A DNA stretch of 11,975 nucleotides, from assembly GCA_023259235.1 (NCBI GenBank), contig JAHFQQ010000087.1, forward strand, positions 1-11,975, given 5' to 3'. This document shows positions 5,861 through 11,975 of this stretch, piece after piece (position 1 is the stretch's first letter; each line of letters begins with the position of its first letter). The position numbers and the translations under genes are program-made. The notes beneath the pieces were generated by a model that worked only from the letters and a program-made list of their open reading frames with translations, had not been told where the DNA came from and did not search any database. This stretch comes from Polaromonas sp. (GTDB lineage: Bacteria; Pseudomonadota; Gammaproteobacteria; Burkholderiales; Burkholderiaceae_C).

Positions 5861-6288
5861 CTCAAGGTGTTAATGTGGTCGGTCTGTACGTGCGGGATCA
5901 GCAAGAAGCGCTTGCGTTCTACGTCGAGAAACTGGGTTTTCGCGTTCATACGGACGTTGGCAACGGTGACTACCGGTGGCTCACGGTGCAGCACCCCGAG
6001 CAGCCCTCATTCCAGCTCGGCTTGTTCAAGCCGGGGCCGCCGGTGCATGACGCGGCGACCGCGCAGGCGCTGCGCGAGGTCGTGGCCAAGGGCGCCATGC
6101 CGCCGCTGGTGCTCATGGTGGACAACTGCCGCGCGGCCTACGAACGCCTGAGCGCGTGCGGCGTCGAGTTCATGCAGGAACCCGTGGACCGCTACGGCAC
6201 CGTGGACGCCGGCTTTCGGGACCCTTCGGGCAACGGCTGGAAAATGATCGAGGTCTCTGCCAAGCCGCATTCGCAGAGGCCGCAATGA
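5857..6288 (+). CDS. VOC (glyoxalase/dioxygenase-like) family protein
   Basis: A 143-aa protein with the vicinal-oxygen-chelate fold signature: VVGLYVRDQQEALAFYVEKLGF at the N-terminus. A second module has PPLVLMVDNCRAAYERL, GVEFMQEP, GTVDAGFRDPSGNGWKMIEV, typical of the paired beta-alpha-beta-beta-beta units. Members include glyoxalase I, ring-cleavage dioxygenases and antibiotic resistance proteins. The position that carries the first metal-binding His in glyoxalases is Val7 here, while the C-terminal Glu in MIEV is present. Classic glyoxalase I activity is therefore unlikely, and the substrate is unknown. The start overlaps the regulator's stop by 4 nt and has a strong ribosome binding site. 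Its own stop overlaps the next start in the same way, which makes a tightly coupled cistron. Confidence 0.92.
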   Translation: MTQGVNVVGLYVRDQQEALAFYVEKLGFRVHTDVGNGDYRWLTVQHPEQPSFQLGLFKPGPPVHDAATAQALREVVAKGAMPPLVLMVDNCRAAYERLSACGVEFMQEPVDRYGTVDAGFRDPSGNGWKMIEVSAKPHSQRPQ

Positions 6289-6506
6289 ACTGGGGCCTCT
6301 GGATGCGGCAGAGCCACCGCTGGCTGTCCATCGTTTTCACGGCAACCGTCATCGCCAACTTCGTGGCCATGGCGCTGGGGTCGGGCCAAGCTCCGCCGTG
6401 GCTAACCTACTCGCCGCTGCCGCCGCTCTTTCTGCAGCTGTTTACCGGCCTGTACCTGTTTGCGCTGCCGTATACCCGCAAGGGGCGCGGCAGGCCGAGC
6501 ACCTGA
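6285..6506 (+). CDS. Small two-helix inner-membrane protein, unknown function
   Basis: A 73-aa protein starting MNWGLWMRQSHRWLS. Two hydrophobic segments are clear, at about residues 13-32 (WLSIVFTATVIANFVAMAL) and 45-63 (LPPLFLQLFTGLYLFALPY), with a basic C-terminus (TRKGRGRPST). This predicts a helical hairpin in the inner membrane. The ATG at 6285 is supported by the ATGA overlap with the VOC stop and by a GAGG five bases upstream. A longer in-frame extension from 6156 would lie over the VOC gene and is not credible. I do not recognise a named family, although the RQSHRWLS and YSPLPPLFL motifs look like a conserved family of short betaproteobacterial membrane proteins. The gene ends about 70 bp before the convergent lysS. 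Confidence 0.8.
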   Translation: MNWGLWMRQSHRWLSIVFTATVIANFVAMALGSGQAPPWLTYSPLPPLFLQLFTGLYLFALPYTRKGRGRPST

Positions 6507-6579
6507 CAATTCGTTCCCGCCAGCGTTACATCCTGGCCCATCCATGAAGAGCAGGTGAGGCCGCCCCAAGCCTGGCGCC

Positions 6580-8148
6580 TCAAGCCTCGCGGCGCAGCGC
6601 CGGGAACAGGATCACGTCGCGGATGCTGGGGCTGTCGGTGAGCAGCATCATCAGCCGGTCTATGCCCACGCCGCAGCCGCCGGCGGGCGGCATGCCGTAT
6701 TCCAGCGCGCGAATGAAGTCGTGGTCATAGAACATGGCTTCGTCGTCGCCGCTGTCCTTGGCATCGACCTGGCTGTTAAAACGCGCCGCCTGCTCCTCGG
6801 CGTCGTTCAGCTCGGAAAAGCCGTTGCCGAATTCGCGGCCGGTGATGTAGAGCTCAAAGCGTTCGGTGACTTCCGGGCGCTGGTCGTTGGCGCGGGCCAG
6901 CGGCGAGATTTCGGTCGGGTGCTCCATGATGAAGGTCGGCTGCCAGAGCTTTTCTTCCACGGTTTCCTCGAAATACAGCACCTGCAGGCTGGCCAGCGAG
7001 CGCGTTGACAGGCGGTTTTTCTCTTCGTTCATGCCGAGCTTTTTCAGCGCATGGGTCAGCCATTGCGCGTTGTCGACGTTCTCGCCGGCCTCGGTGTGCT
7101 TGAGGATGGCTTCGCGGATGGTCAGGCGCTCGAAGGGCTGGCTCAGATCGACCGGCTTGCCGGCATAGCTCAGCTGCAGCGAGCCACAGACTTTTTGCGC
7201 GATGTCACGGATCAGGACTTCGGTAAACGCCATGATGTCGATGTAGTTCCACCAAGCCGCGTAGAACTCCATCATGGTGAACTCGGGGTTGTGGCGAACG
7301 CTGATGCCTTCGTTGCGGTAGCTGCGGTTGATCTCGAAGACGCGCTCGAAGCCGCCCACGATCAGCCGTTTCAAATACAGCTCGGGCGCGATGCGCAGGA
7401 ACATCTCCTGGTCGAGCGCATTGTGGTGCGTCTTGAAGGGCTTGGCATTGGCGCCGCCCGGAATCGGGTGCAGCATGGGCGTTTCGACTTCCAGGAAGTC
7501 ATGCGCCACCATGAACTCGCGAATGCCGCTGACCGCCTGGCTGCGCGCCATGAAGCGCTTGCGCGCGGCCTCGTCCATGATCAGATCGACATAGCGCTGG
7601 CGGTATTTGACTTCCTGGTCGGCCATGCCGTGGAATTTGTCAGGCAGCGGGCGCAGGCTTTTGGTCACCAGCCGGATGCTGTCGGCGTGGATCGACAGCT
7701 CGCCGGTTTTGGTTCTGAACAGCGTGCCCGAGGCGGCCACGATGTCGCCCAGATCCCAGTGCTTGAAGGCGGCATGCACGTCGTCGCCGACACCGGCGTT
7801 GTTGATGTAGAGCTGGATGCGCCCGCCGGAGGGGCCAAACGACGCGTCCTGCAGCGTTGCAAAGCTGGCCTTTCCCATGACGCGCTTGAGCATCATGCGC
7901 CCAGCCACATGAACCTTCAGTGCCAGCGGCTCCAGCTCTTCGTTGGTTTTGTCGTTGTAGTTCGCAAACAGGGCCTCTGCCCGATGCGTGGGCTTGATGT
8001 CGTTGGGGAACGCCACGCCTTTGCCGTCGGCCTGCTGCTGGCGCATCGCCTTGAGCTTTTCGCGGCGCTCTGCAATGAGCTGGTTGTCCTCGTGGTGGGC
8101 GGCTGGGACAGCGTGGGCTGCCGCGGGTGGACTGGAATGAGTGGACAT
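6580..8148 (-). CDS. lysS: Lysine--tRNA ligase, class II
   Basis: Charges tRNA-Lys with lysine in the cytoplasm. The 522-aa product has the two-domain class II layout. An N-terminal OB-fold anticodon-binding domain spans about residues 75-165 (VAGRMMLKRVMGKASFATLQD). The catalytic domain contains motif 1 (HDFLEVETPMLHPIPGGANAKPF, about 216-238), motif 2 (FEINRSYRNEGISVRHNPEFT, about 271-291, with the ATP-binding Arg of YRNE) and motif 3 (GVGIDRLMMLLTDSPSIRDVILFP, about 493-516). Length is slightly above the usual 500-505 because of an Ala/His-rich N-terminal extension (residues 1-20) before the conserved DNQLIAERREKL. The ATG at 8148 has no obvious Shine-Dalgarno. It is convergent with the small membrane protein gene, and a terminator-like structure separates it from the upstream gene at 8321. 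Confidence 0.98.
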   Translation of the reverse strand: MSTHSSPPAAAHAVPAAHHEDNQLIAERREKLKAMRQQQADGKGVAFPNDIKPTHRAEALFANYNDKTNEELEPLALKVHVAGRMMLKRVMGKASFATLQDASFGPSGGRIQLYINNAGVGDDVHAAFKHWDLGDIVAASGTLFRTKTGELSIHADSIRLVTKSLRPLPDKFHGMADQEVKYRQRYVDLIMDEAARKRFMARSQAVSGIREFMVAHDFLEVETPMLHPIPGGANAKPFKTHHNALDQEMFLRIAPELYLKRLIVGGFERVFEINRSYRNEGISVRHNPEFTMMEFYAAWWNYIDIMAFTEVLIRDIAQKVCGSLQLSYAGKPVDLSQPFERLTIREAILKHTEAGENVDNAQWLTHALKKLGMNEEKNRLSTRSLASLQVLYFEETVEEKLWQPTFIMEHPTEISPLARANDQRPEVTERFELYITGREFGNGFSELNDAEEQAARFNSQVDAKDSGDDEAMFYDHDFIRALEYGMPPAGGCGVGIDRLMMLLTDSPSIRDVILFPALRREA

Positions 8149-8213
8149 GAAGGATGGATGTTCCGGATAGGGGTCGAGAGGTATCGGGTACAGCGCCTTG
8201 CCGAAATGGAGAC

Positions 8214-8253
8214 AAAAAGGCGCCGAAGTGCTGATTTTAGGTTTTTACGGCGC
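8214..8253 (-). terminator. Possible intrinsic terminator between the Lon-domain gene and lysS
   Basis: On the minus strand GCGCCG (8253-8248) can pair with CGGCGC (8225-8220) over a 22-nt loop, followed by C and TTTTT. The position just downstream of the gene ending at 8321 fits. The long loop makes it a weak prediction. Confidence 0.3.
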
Positions 8254-8320
8254 GGTTTTACGGTTGACCCACCGGAAATGCCGTATCGCCCCGGCGCCAG
8301 GCGGTGCCGATGCCGGTCGT

Positions 8321-8995
8321 TCAAAGCGAAATGCCGGTGCGCTCCAGGATATCGCTGACCAGTTCCAGCCGGACCAGTGGGTTGTCCAGTTGCATCAGGC
8401 GCTGTTTGAGTTCGAGCTGGATTGGCAGCAGTTCGCACCAGCGGTTGGCTACCCAGCCGCAGTCGTCCATCCGGTAAGGTGTCAGAAGCGGCATTTGCGC
8501 GTCAGGCGTGCCGCGCGCCTGCAGGCTCTTGATCAGCTTGTCAAGCGCGATGGCCGTGTTTTGCAGGTCATCCGGGATCTTGACGGTTTGGTCGTCCGCC
8601 AGGCGGGTCACATCGGCAATCCACAGGCCGTGTTTGAGCTTTTCCCGGCGGGAGATTTCAAAGCGCTGCGCGCCGATGCAACTGATCGTCATCAGGCCGG
8701 GCTGCGGCGCTGAAAAATCCCGGATGGTGGCGAGTGTGCCAATCGTGCTGAAGGCCTCGGGCGCAAAGCTGTCGCTGCCCGGCCCGGCGCTTCTTGCGGT
8801 GGCATCGGCACGTTGGCGTACTTCAGAGCCTTTGGTCAGTGACACAACGCCAAATGGCGCACCCGCTTTGTGACACTTGCCGATCATGTCGAGGTAGCGG
8901 ACTTCGAAGATACGCAGTGGCAGCACGCCGCCGGGATAAAGCACGGCGCCCAGAGGAAACAAGGGGAGGGAAGTGAGCATCAGGGCGTCGGACAT
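8321..8995 (-). CDS. Lon-substrate-binding-domain (LON N-terminal-like) protein
   Basis: About 224 aa with the Lon N-terminal substrate-binding signature LPLFPLGAVLYPGGVLPLRIFEVRYLDM at residues 10-37, then PFGVVSLTKGSEVR and GTLATIRDF. The ATPase and Ser-Lys protease domains of Lon protease are absent. Stand-alone proteins of this kind are usually annotated as LON peptidase substrate-binding domain-containing; a role in substrate recognition is inferred by family only. The C-terminal third (ANRWCELLPIQLELKQRLMQLDNPLVRLELVSDIL) is helical and typical of the betaproteobacterial version. I prefer the ATG at 8995 (MSDALMLTSLPLFPLG); an in-frame ATG at 9025 would add ten residues. Neither start has a strong ribosome binding site. 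It is 128 bp from accD upstream and 172 bp from lysS downstream, all on the same strand. Confidence 0.88.
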   Translation of the reverse strand: MSDALMLTSLPLFPLGAVLYPGGVLPLRIFEVRYLDMIGKCHKAGAPFGVVSLTKGSEVRQRADATARSAGPGSDSFAPEAFSTIGTLATIRDFSAPQPGLMTISCIGAQRFEISRREKLKHGLWIADVTRLADDQTVKIPDDLQNTAIALDKLIKSLQARGTPDAQMPLLTPYRMDDCGWVANRWCELLPIQLELKQRLMQLDNPLVRLELVSDILERTGISL

Positions 8996-9123
8996 GGCGG
9001 CAGCTTTGAATTGCAGTGGACACATGATTCCACACTGTCTTTTTCGGGATTTCGTACATCGCCTTGAGGCGTCAGGGCAGTGGGGTTATTCAGAAACAGG
9101 GAAAGACCGCCTTCACAGCATTT

Positions 9124-9996
9124 TCAACTCACCGCATCGGCCGGCTGCCTGAGCAGCATGGCGAGTGAATTGGCCACGGTCTTGCGCAGTTCCCTGCGGT
9201 CGCAGATGAAGTCAATCGCGCCCTTGCCCTGCAAAAACTCGGCGCGCTGAAAACCTTCGGGCAAAGTCACGCGCACGGTGGATTCAATCACGCGCGGACC
9301 GGCAAAGCCGATCAGGGCTTTCGGCTCGGCGATCACGATGTCGCTGACGAAGGCAAAGCCGGCGCTCACGCCGCCCATGGTGGGGTCGGTCAGGATGCTG
9401 ATGTAAGGCAGATGCTTCTTGGCCAGACGGGTCAGGGCAGCGTTGGTTTTTGCCATTTGCATCAGGCTCAGCAGGCCTTCCTGCATGCGCGCGCCGCCGG
9501 TGGCAGTGAAACAGATGAACGGTACTTTTTGTTCGATGGCGGCGTGGACACCGCGCACAAAGCGCTCGCCCACCACGCTGCCCATGCTGCCGCCCATGAA
9601 GTCGAATTCAAAGCAGGCGACCACCACGCCGATGCTGTGCACGGCACCGCCCATGACAACCAGTGCGTCGGTTTCACCGGTGTTTTCCAGCGCCTCTTTC
9701 AGCCGCTCGGGGTATTTCCGGCTGTCCTTGAACTTGAGGGCGTCCACCGGCAGCACTTCCTGACCCAGCTCGTAGCGACCTTCGGCGTCCAGAAAGGCAT
9801 CGAGCCGGGCGCGCGCGCCGATGCGGTGATGGTGGTTGCACTGCGGGCAGACGTTCTGGTTCTTTTCCAGGTCGGTCTTGTACAGCACGGTCTCGCAGCT
9901 TGGGCATTTGATCCAAAGGCCCTCGGGCACCTGGCGGCGCTCGGTTGGGTTGATCGGGCTGATTTTGGGCGGAAGGAGCTTTTCTAACCAAGACAT
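9124..9996 (-). CDS. accD: Acetyl-CoA carboxylase carboxyltransferase subunit beta
   Basis: Beta subunit of the carboxyltransferase that moves CO2 from carboxybiotin to acetyl-CoA, forming malonyl-CoA for fatty acid synthesis; it works as a complex with AccA. The 290-aa product carries the N-terminal four-cysteine zinc ribbon (Cys31, Cys34, Cys50, Cys53: CPSC and CPQC). The crotonase-fold acyl-CoA carboxylase domain has TGGARMQEG (166-174), TDPTMGGVSAGFA (203-215) and GFAGPRVIE (230-238), which build the oxyanion and CoA sites. The start at 9996 is chosen because it yields the family N-terminus MSWLEKLLPPKI and has AAGGA eight bases upstream; the frame is open for 18 more codons upstream, but those are not conserved. 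It follows trpA after 143 bp, the common betaproteobacterial trp-accD neighbourhood. Confidence 0.98.
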   Translation of the reverse strand: MSWLEKLLPPKISPINPTERRQVPEGLWIKCPSCETVLYKTDLEKNQNVCPQCNHHHRIGARARLDAFLDAEGRYELGQEVLPVDALKFKDSRKYPERLKEALENTGETDALVVMGGAVHSIGVVVACFEFDFMGGSMGSVVGERFVRGVHAAIEQKVPFICFTATGGARMQEGLLSLMQMAKTNAALTRLAKKHLPYISILTDPTMGGVSAGFAFVSDIVIAEPKALIGFAGPRVIESTVRVTLPEGFQRAEFLQGKGAIDFICDRRELRKTVANSLAMLLRQPADAVS

Positions 9997-10004
9997 CGTG
10001 TCAG

Positions 10005-10009
10005 TCCTT
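10005..10009 (-). promoter_or_regulatory. Shine-Dalgarno site of accD
   Basis: AAGGA on the minus strand, eight bases before the ATG at 9996, decides that start over the upstream in-frame ATG at 10050. Confidence 0.6.
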
Positions 10010-10059
10010 GTTGGCTTGCCGGTGATGCGGGTCGGCAGCCCATGCATCATCGCGCATTA

Positions 10060-10087
10060 AATATAGGGAATACGCACCGGCAACCAA
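10060..10087 (-). promoter_or_regulatory. Putative sigma70 promoter for accD
   Basis: On the minus strand TTGGTT (10087-10082) and TATATT (10065-10060) are separated by 16 bp, with transcription predicted to begin near 10052, about 55 bases before the accD start. It is an AT-rich hexamer pair in an otherwise GC-rich region. No regulatory operator is visible. Confidence 0.35.
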
Positions 10088-10101
10088 CACTGGCCGGGGC
10101 G

Positions 10102-10118
10102 AAAAACGCAATTATGCG
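10102..10118 (-). terminator. Weak terminator-like hairpin after trpA
   Basis: On the minus strand CGCA-TAAT-TGCG is followed by TTTTT, about 20 bases past the trpA stop. The stem is only four base pairs, so termination would be partial at best. It lies between trpA and the accD promoter candidate. Confidence 0.3.
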
Positions 10119-10139
10119 CTGCTTCGAGACCGGTAAAAG

Positions 10140-10961
10140 TCAGTCCAGCGCGGCCCGGATTTCTTTCAGGAAGTCATGGGCAATGGCAGTGACACGGTCA
10201 TGGGGCTGGTTTTCAATCAACTGGATGATCCTGCTGCCAATGACCACGGCATCCGCTACCCGGCTGATCGCCCTGGCGGTCGCGGCGTCCCGGATGCCAA
10301 AGCCCACACCCACGGGAATGCCGACATGCCGGCGAATGCGCGGCAGCATGGCTTGCACGGCGTCCACGTCCAGCGTGCCGGCACCCGTGACGCCCTTGAG
10401 CGAAACGTAATAAACATAGCCACTGGCCACTTTGGCCACCTGCGCCATGCGCTCGTCCGTGCTGGTGGGCGCCAGCAGAAAGATCAGGTCCATGTTGTGG
10501 GCGCGCAGCCCGGCGGCAAAGACCGCACATTCTTCGGGCGGGTAATCGACGATCAGCATGCCATCGACACCGGCCTGCGCCGCATCGCGAATGAAGGCGC
10601 CGCCTTTGGAGCTGCCGGTGCCATGCTTGATGTCGTAGCGCTCGACCGGATTGGCGTAGCCCATGAGAACCACAGGCGTGAGGCTGTCTTTCACGCGGAA
10701 GAGGCGCACCATTTCGAGCACCTGGGCAACGCCAATACCGAAGCTGAGCGCTTTTTCACCGGCCTTCTGGATCACCGGACCGTCAGCGCTGGGATCGGAA
10801 AAAGGCACGCCCAGTTCAATCACGTCAGCGCCACCGGCAACCATGCCGTGCATGAGTTCGGGCGTGATGTCGGCAAACGGGAAGCCTGCGGTCACATAAG
10901 GAATCAGCGCCTTGCGGCCCTGGCTCTTGAGTTGCGAGAACGTGGCGGCGATGCGGCTCAT
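10140..10961 (-). CDS. trpA: Tryptophan synthase alpha subunit
   Basis: Cleaves indole-3-glycerol phosphate to indole and glyceraldehyde-3-phosphate; indole is channelled to TrpB in the alpha2beta2 complex, the last step of tryptophan synthesis. The 273-aa TIM barrel shows the family signature GGADVIELGVPFSDPSADGP with catalytic Glu49 and Asp60 at the canonical numbers. It also has PVVLMGYANP (about 96-105), LLAPTSTDERM, YYVSLKGVTGAG (loop 6 region), and the phosphate-binding GVGFGIRD and VIGSRII. Compared with the E. coli protein as I remember it, the segment after YANP (GTGSSKGG, about 114-121) is several residues longer. The start codon overlaps the trpB stop (ATGA), giving translational coupling and balanced subunit production. 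Confidence 0.98.
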   Translation of the reverse strand: MSRIAATFSQLKSQGRKALIPYVTAGFPFADITPELMHGMVAGGADVIELGVPFSDPSADGPVIQKAGEKALSFGIGVAQVLEMVRLFRVKDSLTPVVLMGYANPVERYDIKHGTGSSKGGAFIRDAAQAGVDGMLIVDYPPEECAVFAAGLRAHNMDLIFLLAPTSTDERMAQVAKVASGYVYYVSLKGVTGAGTLDVDAVQAMLPRIRRHVGIPVGVGFGIRDAATARAISRVADAVVIGSRIIQLIENQPHDRVTAIAHDFLKEIRAALD

Positions 10962-11975
10962 GATGGGATTCCCGCGGCATGTGCACCCTTGACGGACAGG
11001 CCGCGCATGGAAGGCCGGTCATAAAAATCGGCACCGGACAGATCGGCCACGGTGCCTATGTCCTTGTCGCCCCGGCCCGAGAGATTGACCAGGATGCTTT
11101 GGTCGCTGCGCATGGTTGCCGCGAGTTTCATCGCGTAGGCGACGGCATGACTGGACTCCAGCGCCGCAATGATGCCCTCGGTGCGGCACAGATAGTGAAA
11201 CGCTGCCAGGGCTTCCGCGTCGGTGATGCCGACATATTCGGCGCGACCGATGTCCTTGAGGAATGCATGCTCGGGGCCGACGCCAGGGTAGTCCAGGCCG
11301 GCGCTGATGCTGTGCGTCTCAATCACCTGGCCGTCGTCGTTTTGCAGCACATAGGTACGGTTGCCATGCAGCACGCCGGGCAGGCCGCGTTGCAGCGATG
11401 CCGAGTGCTTGCCGCTGTCCAGGCCTTGCCCGGCTGCCTCCACGCCGATCAGGCGGGTTTGCTCATGGGAAATGTAGGGGTAAAAGATACCCATGGCATT
11501 GCTGCCGCCGCCGACGCAGGCAACGACCGCGTCAGGCTGCTTGCCGGAATTCATCTCGGGCATTTGGCTCAAGCATTCGATGCCGATCACGCTCTGGAAG
11601 TCGCGCACCATCATGGGGTAGGGGTGCGGTCCGGCCACGGTGCCGATGATGTAGAAGGTGTCGTCCGCGTTGGCGACCCAATCGCGCATGGCTTCGTTGA
11701 GCGCGTCTTTCAGCGTTTTGCTGCCGCTTTCGACCGGCACCACGGTGGCGCCGAGCAGGTTCATGCGGTAGACGTTGGGGCTTTGGCGCCTGACGTCCTC
11801 GCTGCCCATATAGACCACGCATTCCAGGCCGTAGCGGGCGCAGATGGTCGCGGTGGCCACACCGTGCTGGCCGGCGCCGGTCTCGGCAATGATGCGCTGC
11901 TTGCCCATGCGGCGCGCGAGCAGGGCCTGGCCGATGGTGTTGTTGATCTTGTGCGCGCCGGTGTGGTTGAGGTCT
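10958..11975 (-). CDS. trpB: Tryptophan synthase beta subunit (partial, N-terminus outside window)
   Basis: PLP enzyme that condenses indole with serine to make tryptophan. The visible 338 residues start in the middle of the conserved DLNHTGAHKINN block, whose Lys forms the PLP Schiff base (codon at 11950-11948). They continue with ETGAGQHG (the catalytic Glu context), GAGQHGVA, RQSPNVYRMNLLGA, GPHPYPMMVRDFQ and the phosphate-binding CVGGGSNAMG. The end includes SISAGLDYPGVGPEHA, ALESSHAVAYA and NLSGRGDKD. About 80-90 N-terminal residues lie beyond the right edge; the internal ATG at 11908 is not the start. The stop overlaps trpA by 4 nt. The C-terminus carries about 25 residues after GRGDKDIGTV, as in other betaproteobacteria. 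Confidence 0.98.
   Translation of the reverse strand, partial: DLNHTGAHKINNTIGQALLARRMGKQRIIAETGAGQHGVATATICARYGLECVVYMGSEDVRRQSPNVYRMNLLGATVVPVESGSKTLKDALNEAMRDWVANADDTFYIIGTVAGPHPYPMMVRDFQSVIGIECLSQMPEMNSGKQPDAVVACVGGGSNAMGIFYPYISHEQTRLIGVEAAGQGLDSGKHSASLQRGLPGVLHGNRTYVLQNDDGQVIETHSISAGLDYPGVGPEHAFLKDIGRAEYVGITDAEALAAFHYLCRTEGIIAALESSHAVAYAMKLAATMRSDQSILVNLSGRGDKDIGTVADLSGADFYDRPSMRGLSVKGAHAAGIPS

Noticed and set aside
6156..6284. N-terminal extension of the small membrane protein upstream of 6285
   Set aside because: It lies wholly over the VOC coding region in another frame, is Arg-rich and shadow-like, and the ATGA overlap with GAGG supports the start at 6285.
7051..8358. Long plus-strand open frame (435 codons) opposite lysS
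   Set aside because: It is fully antisense to lysS, with composition that mirrors lysS codon bias and no domain motif.
9061..9072. CGCC/GGCG hairpin after accD as a terminator
   Set aside because: The stem is four base pairs and no T-run follows in the direction of accD transcription.
10176..11024. Plus-strand open frame (282 codons) opposite trpA
   Set aside because: It is an antisense shadow of trpA and the trpB end, with no ribosome binding site or motif.

Overview
The window looks like ordinary chromosomal DNA of a GC-rich betaproteobacterium, most likely Burkholderiales and probably Comamonadaceae (Polaromonas/Rhodoferax/Acidovorax type). This rests on the trpB-trpA-accD gene order, the protein styles of DnaG, LysRS and AccD, and a short dispersed palindromic repeat (GCTAT-N6/7-ATAGC followed by a GCGCCCG...GGGC hairpin) that I associate from memory with that family. 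No phage, IS, CRISPR, tRNA or rRNA was found, and no coherent defence, secretion or biosynthetic island.

Layout. 51-2060 (-): dnaG primase. 2310-2819 (-): YgjP-type zinc metallopeptidase. 3009-4184 (+): patatin-like phospholipase. 4185-4732: a 548-bp gene-poor stretch with one repeat copy, a run of inverted repeats and one doubtful 87-aa ORF. 4733-5281 (+): YdeI/OmpD-associated family protein. 5384-6506 (+): a compact AraC-type regulator / VOC protein / 73-aa two-helix membrane protein set joined by two ATGA overlaps. 6580-8148 (-): lysS. 8321-8995 (-): Lon-substrate-binding-domain protein. 9124-9996 (-): accD. 10140-10961 (-): trpA. 10958 to beyond the right edge (-): trpB, lacking its N-terminus.

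How the genes work together. trpB and trpA overlap by 4 nt and encode the two subunits of tryptophan synthase. accD, the carboxyltransferase beta subunit of acetyl-CoA carboxylase, lies downstream after a 143-bp gap that holds a weak terminator-like hairpin and a sigma70-like promoter candidate. dnaG and lysS are housekeeping genes. The AraC-VOC-membrane trio looks like a small self-contained accessory operon of unknown substrate.

The most noteworthy sequence-level result is a three-copy, 56-57 bp repeat. One copy lies between genes just upstream of the ygjP-like gene, one lies downstream of the patatin gene, and one is embedded in frame in the dnaG linker between the primase core and the C-terminal helicase-binding domain. 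No exciting new multi-gene system was found; the remaining findings are modest.
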